Part shown: positions 30,984 to 43,262 of the stretch, one piece after another
How positions within the stretch are numbered: the first letter of the stretch is position 1
Layout: each line of letters starts with the position of its first letter
Assembly: GCA_963930775.1 (NCBI GenBank)
Contig: OZ005704.1
Coordinates: 1,488,001-1,552,000 of the forward strand
DNA: 64,000 nucleotides
Source: Cliona cf. orientalis
Lineage: Eukaryota; Porifera; Demospongiae; Clionaida; Clionaidae
Reading direction: 5' to 3'
Made by a program: the position numbers and the translations under genes
Notes under the pieces: model-generated
What the model saw: the letters and a program-made list of their open reading frames with translations, nothing else
The model's database searches: none
What the model was told of the DNA's origin: nothing

Positions 30984-33900
30984 ATGTTCAGTCGCAGCGC
31001 GCATTTTATACGAGGGCGGGGCTCGTATTGTAAGCTTACCCCCGATACTCACAATGCTGCAGGCTATAATATACCAGAGATCGACGGATCTAGTGGCACA
31101 CGGCAGTCATTAGACGGAGGAGAGCGCAGCGTTGACGATGAATCTGAAGCCGAGCAGCTGGAGCCCGTCTTGGAGCAGTTGGCTACTCACGTGCCAGATT
31201 TGATCGTATTTCGGTCCCATGACGCCCCCTTACCGCAAACCATCCACTCCTATGGTGTTATCATGTTTGGGGATATATCGGGTAAACTTTGAGTAGCTAT
31301 TAAAATTGTATACAAACTTTATCATAATATTACCCTTGCAGGCTTTACGGCACTATGTGAGAGGTACTGTAGTGGATCGAAATCTAAGAGTGATGGTACG
31401 GATCAGTTGACTTCAACTCTAAATTCTTATCTTACCCAAATTGTTCAAGGTAATTCCAATCATGTAACTCATTTACACTATAGTATATCTAACCTCTCCC
31501 TCCCTCCACCCCCTCCCTCTCCGCACACATACACACCAATATCACCATGGGCATTTCAAACAGCCATTTTGGAAGCTGGAGGGGACATCTTAAAATTTGC
31601 TGGTGATGCTCTCCTGGCTTTTTGGAGTTGCAGTCGATTCTCTGCCAGTGGAATGCTCTCCTATGTCCTGCAGGAGAGCCTCATGATACAGAACGATTTT
31701 GACAATTTTCAGACGCCAGACGGGGTCATACTGAGGATGAAAATTGGTCTGAGCGTAGGAAAGGTAGAAATCCACTACATTGGAAATAGAAATTGCAAGA
31801 CGTTTGATGTGACAGGAGAGGCTGTGGATGAAGTCAACCAGGCTCAATCGCTGGCCAAATCTGGAGCTGTGGTCATATCTAAGGCAGCATGGGACATGTG
31901 CAATAAGCAGAGGTGCATTGCAAGGATAGTTGGACCAGGGTGTGCACAGGTATAATAATTATTACCCTAGTATAGCTCTCACTGGGATGAGCTGCCTACT
32001 ATCCCTAGTTATAGCTAATCAGACTCCTCCTAGCTCTTTTTTTATGTTGCATGCTGATTTCAGCATGGAGTATAAAAAAATCTGGGATTGGGTTGTGGAT
32101 AATAATAATATTATTATTATTACAATGGAACCCCTCTTAAAATCCTGGAGATAAATCATTGTAAAATTTAATGCCAAAACTCATTCTCCAGTGGAGACCG
32201 CGGTAGAGGGGTTCCATGTAGTCATTGAATGCATACGTAATTAAAAAGTAATGTGTTTAGGTGAGCAAAATGATTCCTGAGGAGAATAATGAAGCGGCAG
32301 GAGCTATGACTAATCTCATGAGCAATGAAAAGAGAAAACTGACTCTAGATAACATTGCCAACAATCAGGATGCTGCTGCAGGCCGACTTCGAAGTGGATT
32401 GAAACGATTCTCTGAGCCAGTGGTGGGGAGCACTGCTGCCGCCGGTGGTGGTGGATATCAGAACCCGTGGGGCAACAGTAAGAAGAGCAGCCTACCTGGG
32501 AGTCTCAGGGAGCTGGGAAGTGGGTTGAACTGTAAGCAGATAGTAATCATCGTTAAAATTGTGACACAGGCCCTTAGGTAAGATAATATTATATTATTCT
32601 CGCAGTTAGGTCAGGTCTGAAGGAATTTTTGATAAAGCTTTCTCAGGAGGCAAAAAATGAAATGCGCTGTTTCATTCTTACAACTGTTGTCCACAAAGTG
32701 AGTGAGATGCAATTTTTACCAGTTAGAGTTAATGTAGCTACTATGCTTTGCATCTTCAAAGATTGATCATGGCCTTGAAGTTAGCTGGCTTTCAGAGCTA
32801 AGAGAAGTCTCTGTTTTGTTCATCAACCTTGAGCCTGGCGAACGGCTGAATGCCAGTGGCACATTGAACCTACTACAGAGTTCGTTTGATGTGGTTTTTC
32901 CTTCACTGACTAAATATGATGGTAGGCTCTTTATGATAACTATGCAAAAAAATCTTTCAATTGATCTGGTTCCCCTTTTTGCTTGCAGGGTCTCTTAATA
33001 AAGTCTTCATGTTTGACAAGGTATTCAGTAGCTACCCTTTGGTATCGATTGAATGTCTCACACAATAATGATGCTCATAGGGTTGTACGTTTCTTTGTAT
33101 CTTTGGTCTTCCTCATGCCAAGCACGAGGATGACACAACTCGAGCCCTGAGGGCAGCCAAGGACATCTTCAACAACCTTAACCAGTTACACCTGCAGCAC
33201 TATTCCGTTGGCGTGACGACCGGGGTAGCGTTCTGTGGAGTGGTGGGTCACCCCCAGAGGCACGAGTATACTGGTGAGTGCATTCATATGACATTGTTGA
33301 GTTACATACATGCCTCCTGTAAGGAATCGTAAAATTAATTTGATAGGAATGATCACTTTATAACTCAGTGTGCTGCATTGGGATTAATTGTATTTGGTCT
33401 TACCTGAGGCAAGACTGTACATGATTATTGATTTTGTATGTTTCTGTCTATCTTGATGCAGTGATTGGTCAGAAAGTGAACATGGCTGCTCGTCTGATGA
33501 TGAAATTTCCAGGCTGTGTCACCTGTGACGAAACGACAAAGAGCAAGTCCAATCTGTCCGAGGGCCAGTTCACCATGGCTCCACCGGTGACTCTCAAAGG
33601 AATATCCAACCCAGAGAACATCTACACATTTTCTACTGAAAAGTAATATTTCCCTCGTGTTTTCTCATTTCTCTTGATACGACTTTAACTACTGCAGTGC
33701 TGAAGTATTGCATTCATACCAGAGTGACATCCATGTGGCATCAGATGCAGATGATCTTATTGGTGAATCTCAATACTAGCCAGCTATGTATACTATTATT
33801 GAACTTCGACATAATAATTATGAATTTTAGGAAGACAAAAAGAGATGTCTATATTTCTTGAAGAGCTCCAGCATGTGTCAGAGCACAGCCACCGAGACCC

Positions 33901-36900
33901 TGGAGTGATCATAGTAAGTGGAGTAGGTGGGCTTGGGAAGACAAGGCTTCTCAAGGCAATGAAAGCAAAAGCAGCTAACATGGGATTCAGGTAAATAATT
34001 ATCAGGAGTACTCCTCTTATTATGTAGTTTCCTCTTATCCTCTTAACCAATTATCATTGAATCAACGTATCCCACCAGCCAAATTTAACTCCTACCAATA
34101 TTTTCAGCTTTATGGTATACTATGGGCATGCCATGATCTGTTGATTACAATTTGTAGCGACTTTATTAATTGGTTGATCTGTGTTACAGGATTGTGTCTG
34201 GTATTGGAGGATTAATAGAGCAGAATACTCCTTTCTTTACCGTCAAGATGTTAATCACTAGACTCTTGGAGCTGGACAGCTGTAAAAACTTGCACGACAG
34301 GGAGCAGCTCGTTCTGCAACATATGACCGACGAAAAGATGAAGCAGCTGCTTCCATTGCTCAATGATCTTCTGGTTCTCAAGGTAAAACCAAACCAATTA
34401 AATTGTCAAGAATGAACAATTTTAACCTTTGTGCTCTACCACACAGTTTCCTCAAACAAGTGTTACCATGCATATGTCACATGATGAAAGAACTAAGGGC
34501 CTACACACACTGCTCTTCCAGATTGTCCACCAGGTATGTATTTATGCTGAAATTATGAGCAATTATTCTTGTTGTTAACCTCAGGAAGCACTCATGAAGC
34601 CTTGTGTGTTTGGCATTGACGATGCTCATTGGATTGACTCAGATTCATGGTCATTTCTTCTCGATCTTGCCCTTGATGCTAACGCCATCCTCATCCTGGC
34701 CACCAGACCTTTAGACGCCATCAAAGACAAGCACCCAGCCATGATAGAGATCCTCAATCATCCATACACAAAGCTACTCCCTCTGGAGGGTCTTGATCCA
34801 AATGATATGATAACACTTGCCTGCAGCCTACTCAAGGTGGACTCACTGCCTGAAGTATTGAAGCAGATTATTCGGGACAAAAGTCATGGTGTGCCCCTCT
34901 GGTGCGAGGAGCTGGTCGAGACAATGCTTGAGCTGGAATACCTCACTGTTGTGCAACAGGAGGAAACAATTACAGAGGAAGAGGAGACGGATGATTTAGA
35001 TGCCACTCTTGTAGAGAAAAGGAGTGCTGAGAGTGCAAATTTGTTGGAATCAGAAGGACTCTCTCGTCAAGCTTCTAGAAATAGTACTAGTCGCCGGGTT
35101 GTTCTGAAGGCCAATGCTAGGAGGAAAAGCACTGCACAGTTAAACAGTGGAATCGGAATCGGAGATATTCCCATTCCAGATTCAGTCACTGGAATGGTCC
35201 TGACTCGTATTGATCACATGTCGCCATCAGAGCAGATGACTCTCAAGTGTGCGGCTGTTGTTGGGATGTCATTTAGTCGTGCCATGCTTGAAAGTGTCAT
35301 TCCCAACTGCAATCCTCACACTTTTCACAAATCACTCAACGTTCTTGCCGAGGCTGGAATCATTGAGTGTGCCATCGCGGCAGAAGTGAGGGACATGAAT
35401 GCCGACATTTGCTCTCGTTCTCAACGCCATCTTCCCACGGATGATCCACACTTGCACTGCCCCTGCTTAGCAAAGACATACTACAAGAGCCAACAGCCAT
35501 CTCCACACAATAAGCATCATATTGCTCCACATCCACCTGTAGATGAGTGTGAAATGTTCCATTTTATTCATGCGTATGTCCAGGAGACAGCGTATGGTCT
35601 ATGGACTGAGAGCCAGAAAAGAGCCTTACATGAGTCAGCTGCCATCTTTCTTGACAGTCAGGCTCACAAGTGTAAGAATTGTGGTGGTGGTGGTTTTGTA
35701 GCTGGTGTTCCAAAACAGAGTGCAGCACTTGGAGCTGGAAAGAGAAATAAAAGCTCAGCTCCATCAGGTAGAGCTTTTGTGGGAACTGCCAACATGAAGA
35801 ACAAGCTTAGACGAAGAAGCACAGCTGTAGCATCAAGGAGGAGCAGTGCACAAGGTTCAATTGAAAGTACTCTCGGGTCACTCACAGAAATTCGGAAGAT
35901 GCTGGAATCTCGTCAAGGTAGACCACGAAGCAGCTTTAGTCAAAATGATGAACGACCAGTAACCGCTGGATCAAGGACAATTGATTCGCGGTATGAGAGT
36001 ATTTTTGCGGCAGAAGCACTCTGCGTTGACATGCAAGACTGTCACTGTGACGAGATTCAGGCTCATATCTATCCTCAGCTGGTGAGGCACTGGAGAGCGG
36101 CAGGCAACATGCACAAGACACTTGAGTACATCATTGAGGCAGCTTCAGCCGCCATTTCTACCTTCAACAACATGGAGGCTCTCTCACTCTTACATGAAGC
36201 TAAGCACATTCTGGAAGAGCTGGGTTATGAGATCATTACTAACCTAGAGCATGCCAGAATTGAAAGTTTGATTGGACAGGTAACCAGTTGCTTGGATCAA
36301 GTTATTGGATGTAACAAATATCATACACAAGCACTTGAATATTTTTATGCATGTGCAGCATTAATTCCTCCCTGTCCCATTTTAGAATAGGAATAACATA
36401 CATTATGACTGAATAAATGTATAAAGAAACACCTTTTTCTTCTGTTGCAGGCTCTATTCCAAAGTGGAGAGGTTGACGAATCTCTTCCTCACTTTCACAG
36501 TGCACTCAGTCTTCTGCACACCCGGCTACCAACACACACCATCACCAGTGCAGCTTTCCTTGGTTACCACGCCTTCAAGCAGCTGCTACACATCAAGTTT
36601 CCAAGGAGATTCCTGGCCAGAAAGACCGGAGTAGACTCACAGACTTTTCTCGATCAAGCCAGGTGCATGGCACATGTCACCCATGCATACCACCTTCAGC
36701 ACAAGAATATGAAGACGCTGATGGCAGCCTTGAAGCAGCTGAATGCTGTTGAAGAGGCACAAGAGGACATTCATGAGGTAAGTGTGTAACTACATGTGTT
36801 AGATAGTATGATATTACTGTGATGTATGTGTTTTTTGTATGCATTTCAGCTTATTGAGGCTTATGCTACCACCATTGAGTGTTGCAACTTGTTTGACCTT

Positions 36901-38438
36901 AAGCGTCTCGCTAACCACTATCTTGAAACAGCGATGTCGCAGTAAGTGATTCTATTGCTTTCTCTAATACCAATGTCAGTTATGCTGTAATACCTGGTAC
37001 ATCAAAATTAGCTGTAATGACATTCAGTTTGGAGTGGAGGATGTCCATACGTATGCACACTTGCTGGGTGTTGCTCTCAACTCAAAGCTCTGCCAGGGAG
37101 CTATCAACGAAGCTATGGAAATTGGTAAGCAAATTTTAGTCACAGGTGCGTTTGATCCCATTATTAAATATGCAGGTAAAGCTTGCTGTAGGATCACCAG
37201 TCGTATGCACGACATCTCAATGGAAATGATGTGTTTGCCACTTCTCTTCTTCACACAGATGGTTGCATATGAGTACGTCTGTATGTGTATTTTGCAAGAG
37301 AGAGTACTTGTAGGGAATGGCAAAGCTAGAATAATGTGCTTTCTTGTGTAACCCGGCATTATTGTAGGGATGAGCCTTGCAAAGAGAGCCTGAAGCAACT
37401 TGGTGAGATAGCCAGTGAAGCTGATGACCTTCGAGCTCAGGCACTATATGATTGCTGTCGGTTTGATGCCCTCTTAGAGTTTGGTATTATTATAATTATT
37501 ATATCACTCATAATGATTGTTATTATTACTTTTACATGTACGTATATGTAGGAATTGGAAAGGAGGATGCAAATTCACTAGTATTGGCTGCCGAGACATG
37601 CTGCACTGAAGATATCTACCATTATGATGACACTGAGCGATTCTTTCTGGTTTCTTGCCTTGCACTCTGGTAAGCATGGTGATAGACACTCTGTGTAGGT
37701 AGGTATCCAAATGTGTGCATGCTCCAACCTTATATCCATGCAGGCATGCCAGACAGGGGAACCATTCATCAGCAGACAAATTTGAAACTATTGCTAGAGG
37801 TTTGTTTTATGCTTAAGGAGCCTTAAGCTCGGTGATGCAATCATTATACTATGCCCTCCTCCTTCACTTTAGGCCTTGTTCCCAAGCTCTTTGAAACGTT
37901 CATGGCTGTTCGTGCTCTGGCAAGGTTTGCTGAATGCTCCTTGCTACTCTGGAAAGTATCAACCAATGGAAGAAAGTGGGCAAAACAAGTGAGAAACCAA
38001 ATACATTCTATCATGCCATGATCAAAATTTACAAGATACAGCCTCATCTCAGAGTGCCCCCATACTAATAATAATCATAATTCAGCCAGTGATATTATTG
38101 GAACACGGCTTGGAAATGAGGCTGTTGTTATACTAGATGCATTCACATTAATGGTCCTTGTTTCTTGTTGGTAGGTTTTGAAGCAGTTGAAATCTCTCTC
38201 ACGCAAGTTCAGTGTGTTTAAGTCGAGGCGCTGCCTTCTTCGTGCCTACTGGAAGTACTCCCAGAAGAGACTGGATCAAGCTAGAAAGCTTGGCAACAAG
38301 ACGGTGAGGCAGGCCTGCAAGTACGGGTGTAAGTTTGATGAGGAATGGGCAGGAGCCTGCATGCTGGCTTGGTTTGGAAATGAGAGACAGACAACTGGCA
38401 CTGACATAGATGAGACTGACATGTACACTCTGACTTGA
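30984..38438 (+). CDS. ADCY10: Soluble adenylyl cyclase (ADCY10)
   Basis: 22 exons give about 1,756 aa: 30984-31281, 31342-31449, 31564-31949, 32261-32531, 32606-32697, 32762-32921, 32989-33020, 33081-33273, 33462-33642, 33698-33762, 33831-33990, 34190-34382, 34447-34533, 34585-36279, 36451-36777, 36850-36941, 37012-37272, 37368-37483, 37552-37669, 37744-37799, 37873-37988, 38175-38438. The enzyme makes cAMP from ATP in cytosol, cilia and nucleus. C1 has both metal Asp (GDISG Asp97; KFAGDALL Asp150). C2 has HEYTVIGQKVNMAAR. An NTPase module follows with P-loop GVGGLGKT (626-633) and Walker B FGIDDAHW. The C-terminal half is helical and TPR-like. Human sAC is 1,610 aa; extra length comes from a Ser/Gly linker (exon 32261-32531) and a long exon 14. 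The residue matching human Arg176, a bicarbonate contact, is Asn227. Confidence 0.93.
32121..32220. mobile_element. 100-bp TIR element in an ADCY10 intron
   Basis: Ends read ta-CAATGGAACCCCTCT at the left and AGAGGGGTTCCATG-ta at the right, an imperfect 14-bp inverted repeat flanked by TA. The inside is AT-rich and non-coding. It resembles non-autonomous Tc1/pogo-type elements. A related half-end (CAATGGAATCCCTCT) occurs at about 59655 in an ATG2 intron. Confidence 0.65.
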
Positions 38439-39032
38439 CGTTAACAGCTAGCTATAGCATGTTGAATGCATATATGTTGTTATGATCAATGTATAGCTAC
38501 AGTGATAAATTGTTCATCAGCATGTCATGTGACTATAACATTAAGATGCTAGCTGGTACATCCATCCGACAACTTAAAGTACAAGGTGAGTCAACGGAGT
38601 TAGGATGTATTAATTTTAGTGTTGTTGATATTTCAGTCTGTGTTGAAAATGTCCATCTTCCTTCTGGGCATAACCGTGAGTATCCTTTGCACGGTTCATA
38701 CCAGTTTCTTTGAAGTTCCGCTGGTTCAAAAGGCTCTGTTTTTGCACCTCCATTTCCATGGCTATCCTCATTTTGGGATCAGCATAGACGTGCTTGGTTG
38801 CAGAGGATTTACGCTGAAAGTATGCATCAGAGTTGACTCTGGCAACAGTCCCTATGTAGCAATAAGTTGTTTAAAAATCATTTTTGTGCTAGATACATGT
38901 ACATGTACTTGTTAGCCTTGTACCCAGGTCGTAGAAGAGGTAGCCTCGTCCCCAGGCCTTCAGAAGGCCTGGGGACGAGGCTATAGAAGAGGAGATTCAG
39001 AAATTGTGATGCTAACTGTTTCTATAATGGCT
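38439..39032. other. Convergent 3' spacer, ADCY10 and NIDO gene 1
   Basis: 594 bp between convergent genes. It carries a perfect 20-bp-arm hairpin at 38941-38983 (separate entry) and a GTACATGTAC tract near 38895. Short ORFs on the plus strand (38489-38713, 38619-38915) show no recognisable domain. Confidence 0.5.
38941..38983. repeat. Perfect inverted repeat, 20-bp arms, 3-nt loop
   Basis: The left arm TAGCCTCGTCCCCAGGCCTT is followed by CAG and the exact reverse complement. A diverged copy of one arm (GCCTGGGGATGAGGCTA) lies at 39431-39447 in the next gene's intron. A similar GCCT...AGGCTACA pair brackets about 40675-40738. It is probably a dispersed element end; a structured 3' RNA hairpin is possible. 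Confidence 0.75.
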
Positions 39033-42000
39033 CTAACCGGTGGTAGTTGAGAGTATGTGCAGGCCGGGCACTCCAGCACTGCTTGTCTGCGTCAGACTGA
39101 GGATATTGGCAGTCCCAGAGGAAGGCAGAGGGGTTGATCTCACTCCGTCGCCTGCGCTGATCCCGGCCTGGGGTAGGTGACTACCGCAGGCATCACTGGT
39201 GGTCCACTGTAGGTCTTTGTAGAGGAAGAGAGTGTAGCTGCTTTGACCATCCATGGCTAGAACCACCTGGAAGCTATTCAGCTGCAATTAGAGTGAAAGT
39301 GATTACTCTATAATAATATTATGTACATCATCATGTGTATTTTCAGCATAATATTAACTCAAAAGCTGGGAGGATCTAGGGATGAGATTATAGCAGGATA
39401 TTAATTTTCTCAGAGAAACATATCTGGAGGGCCTGGGGATGAGGCTAATTGAAACAGTTATTTTGTTTACCTTGTCTGTATGCATGGAGTTGTATCCTAC
39501 TCCACTCCAAGTAGCTATGAAAACAGAGGTGGGTACAAAGTTTGTATCGCCAGTCAGTGACCTGATCTCGTATGTGCATCGGTCTAGGATGCAGGGTTCA
39601 GAGGTCTCCCTGAAGTAGATACCACCAACTCCACTGCTGACGTCAGCATCGGCCCAGTACGGTGCAATGATCGGTGCACTGCCGCTTGTGGGAAGCGGTG
39701 ATGGACAGTAGCCCCCAAAACTCCCTCCAACGGCTAAGTACCCATTGCTGTACACCTAATAATAATAGAAGGAGAGTATCATAGCTATAACTAGTACCAC
39801 GGTTTTGTCATGGTATTCGCTGGTGTGTTATATAGTTGACTTACTCTGAGATTTCGTCCAGATTTGCTATAGAAAGTGAAGGGAGTTGTCCTCAGGTAGA
39901 CGAATATGCTGTGATCGTCAACATGACCCAAAGTGCGGTCGGCAAAGGTGGGGCCAAATGGATAGAAAGTAGCTGTAGAGAATTGAATACAGTAGCTACT
40001 AGTATTAGTGAATAATACCGAGCCATTATATAATACAACCAAAAACTGATGGCTAGAAGCTACAGAATGACGACTCAATCATTTAAAAATTGCAGGTAGT
40101 CGTTGTATACCATTTCCTGCACTGAGAATGAACTCTCCAGGTAGTCCAGTATTGCTACTAGTCTCCAAATTAGCCAGCTCAGCAGTTCCCGACTGAGGCA
40201 GAGTGAAGTGATTGCTCCCATCGCCAGCATTGATGCCAATGATTGCTGACTGAGTCCACTGGATTGTATCGTAGAGGAAGATCACATAGGATTGCCCGGC
40301 CAGTAGATCAGTAGCAATAACTGCTTGGAAGGTATTGAGCTGGAAAAAGGAGAATGATGATAATTGTGAGTTAGCTACATGTACATGAAGGTTCCTGAGG
40401 AAAATTATTGACCCAAATGTGCACTTTTGTAGTTGTTAAACATTTGGAATTGGTAAAATTAGTATGACATTGTATAGCTGTAATAAAAACCTTGACTTTG
40501 ACCCCTAATTGACCTTATAAGCTGAGGAAGTAAAGCTACTCTTCCTCAATTTTCACCTCAGCTTCAAAGGAACCCTGAGATTGAGCAGTGCATCTGATCA
40601 CATAATCATGCATAATAATATAAAAAATTAAAGATGCTATTCAGTTATGTCATACTATATAGTATGTGCCTGTGTAGCCTTGTGTGTCCCTATAAGCTTT
40701 GAAAGGCTGGGAATAGCCAAAGCTTGGAATGAGGCTACATATTATACATCACTGAGAGCCAATACCTTATCAAATCCATTTGATGCATAGCCGACTTGAT
40801 CCCAAGTGGCAATAAACAATGATGAAATGGAAACTGTCCCTCCGTAGGCAAGCGTTATCTCATACATGGCTCTCGATAGAAGTGCAGATTCTGTCGTCTC
40901 TCTGTAGTACACACTTCCAGTGGTTGAGCTACGAGCAGCGTCTGCCCAAAACACAGCCAGGACTCCATTAGAGTTGGAGAAAGGGAAGGACTGGGGAGAG
41001 GAGCCACTGGTAGCTCCACCAAGACCAATGTAGCCATCTTCATAGACCTGCCATTGAAAATATTTTTTTTGTGCATAGAGGTCACAGTTAGTGTGTCTAA
41101 ACTAAACAGTTTTGCTAGCTCTTACAATGATTTTATCTACAGATTTGCCATAAAATATAGCTGGAGTAGTGAGAGATACCACTCCGGAGTTGGAATTATC
41201 TCCTGAAGGAAGAATTTGATCGCTCTTTCCCGCTCCAAATGGATACAGTGAAACTGCAATAGATAATATTGTATACTAGAAAAAAATACTTGAAATGAGC
41301 TTACATGGCATAGGAGGGATCTGAGGGTTATCAGTTCGAAACATGAACACGCCAGGCATCAGGACATTGGTCTGAGTCTCAATATCTACAATCTCTGGCA
41401 TTCCCGAGCCAATCACACTGACATAGTTGATTCTGTCTCCAGCGTTGAAGCCCACTACAGCCTCACTCCCTCCAAATCCCCCGCTCCCTCCCGACTTGTC
41501 ACCCGTCGTCCATTGTACCTCTCCGTAACGAAATATCACGTACGATGACACAGCATCGGTGGCTAGTACCATTTGAAAGCTATTCACCTGTAAAAACAAT
41601 TAGTGATAATAGGCTAGACCAAAATAATTAGTGGCATATAAATTACCGTATCTCGAAACCAATATTATTATTTTTATGTATGCAGCTGAGTTCAAATCTC
41701 CACTTAGCTACATGTATCTAATTAAGATTTTAATTACTTCAACCATATCAAATTTATTATTATTCTTTTGGTCACCTCAGGTCCAGCATTGTTGCAGCAG
41801 TATCCAACTTGGTCCCACGTGGCGATGAAGAGTGTGGTGGGAGTGAATGTCCCTCCGTAGACCGCTCTGATCTCATCCCGGACAGCCTCCAGGTAGGCGT
41901 TGTCCCTTGTCTCACGATAGTAGACTGTACCCAGATTGGTTGTGTCCACATCAGCCCAGTAGGCGGCAATCATTGGACTGCCGCTGGTGAAGGGCAGTGG

Positions 42001-42472
42001 ATAGGGCGTCTTGCCTCCCGTGGTACTCCCTACTCCTATGTAGCCATTATCATAGAGCTACACAGTGATAAAAATAAAATATTAATATAATATTATAGTA
42101 AACTTCAATGACCGCTAGTACCTATGTTCACGAAACCAGTACATGTGTATGTATCAACTAATCCCGAATCTCCTTTCAATTGCAACTCTGTAGGAATGCT
42201 CCACTATCACACTGATGGCTTCTCTTAATAGTATCAATGTTAATGTAAACATTTGGACTCACCACTATCTTGAAGTAGCTCTTCCTGTACATCATAAAGG
42301 GAGCATACTTCAGTGTTATCATAACTGCAGCATCCTCGGCCTTTACGAGTGTTGAATCGCCTTCACTGACGCCAAATTTGAAGAACTCGGGCAAGCTGGC
42401 GGCCATGGGCAGCAATAGCAAAGCAGCAGCTACTACAGCTTTTATAAGATAACTTTTGACGGCCAATGCCAT
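39033..42472 (-). CDS. Secreted protein with three tandem NIDO modules
   Basis: Nine exons in transcript order: 42472-42263, 42057-41776, 41587-41305, 41253-41126, 41047-40766, 40339-40111, 39972-39845, 39755-39471, 39281-39033; 691 aa. Residues 1-25 are a signal peptide (LIKAVVAAALLLLPMAAS). Then come three copies of a nidogen-type NIDO domain, each starting YDNGYIG/YEDGYIG/YSNGYLA, with a core APYWADVD/YYRET and TLFIATWDQVGY, and a second exon starting NSFQ or NTFQ with WT and NAGD. Linkers carry YPFG. NIDO domains occur in nidogen, tectorins and mucin-4-like extracellular proteins, so a matrix or secreted coat role is likely. No membrane helix, EGF or calcium-binding domain is seen. Exons repeat in length and phase (282/283/128; 282/229/128; 285/249), pointing to exon-set triplication. 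Confidence 0.85.
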
Positions 42473-43262
42473 GACTGTTAAATTCTTGTTCTTCACTTGA
42501 TGAAAGATTGGTGTTCTTCCAGTAGTGATCTGAGACCAAGAGGTTAGTGAAGCACTGCCTGCAGCTGACCTTGTTTTATAGCCAGTTAATGAGGAGGCTG
42601 TGGTATAAGGCTGCTGGCACTGTTGAAGGGATTTGTGGCTGGAGTAATGAGTTTGGACTGGTGCATCACTGATGAGGTGCATGGCCATGGACTGTACATG
42701 CAGGGTGGAACAGCAGATGGTGAAGGTAAACTGAACACCCAGTAGAGAAGGAAGCTAATAATTGTAAGGAAAGGTGCAAAGGCCATCTAGACCCTATGTA
42801 GTAGGTAGTGATGTATATATACCGTGCATAGTGCTTGAAGTGGTTGTGGTCAGATATGGAGTGATATGGTTTAACGAGGTCAAACAAAAATCTTGACACC
42901 AGATCACTATGGCCACAATAATAATAATTATTATAATAATATTATTATGCAACATCACATGAAACATGCAGATCTACAAGTTATGTAACTCAATATTCCT
43001 GTTATTATTATTCAATTATGGTAATGATGGTACACATTAAAAGCGATATCAATGATGCAATAATAATTATAGAAGATGGAGTGCTTAAAAATAATAATAT
43101 TCTTGCAGATGATTACAGAACCCAATGACAAAATAATCAATATGGAACAGCAAAAAAAGTTCCACCTCAGCATAAATAGACCATTAATTTTATGATTAAT
43201 ATTCACATAAACCAAGGGATACTCTATCAGTGTTGAACAAAATAATTCCACGACACAATAAG
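42473..43262. other. Intergenic spacer, upstream of NIDO gene 1 and 3' of ATG2
   Basis: 790 bp, AT-rich from about 42900 to 43100. The frame of NIDO gene 1 stays open upstream to an ATG at 42688, but the chosen start at 42472 puts a clean signal peptide at the N-terminus. No RNA gene or repeat family is recognised. Confidence 0.5.

Noticed and set aside
37125-37272. An intron starting at GTAAGC (37125) in ADCY10, including a 21-bp intron reading
   Set aside because: No downstream acceptor restores the frame. Reading through to the donor at 37273 (GA|GTACGT) joins the next exon in phase.
40080-40111. Extension of the NIDO-1 exon to the stop near 40079
   Set aside because: A good donor (GTATAC after 40111) in the conserved phase 1 position joins the linker exon correctly. 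The extension has no GT donor in phase.
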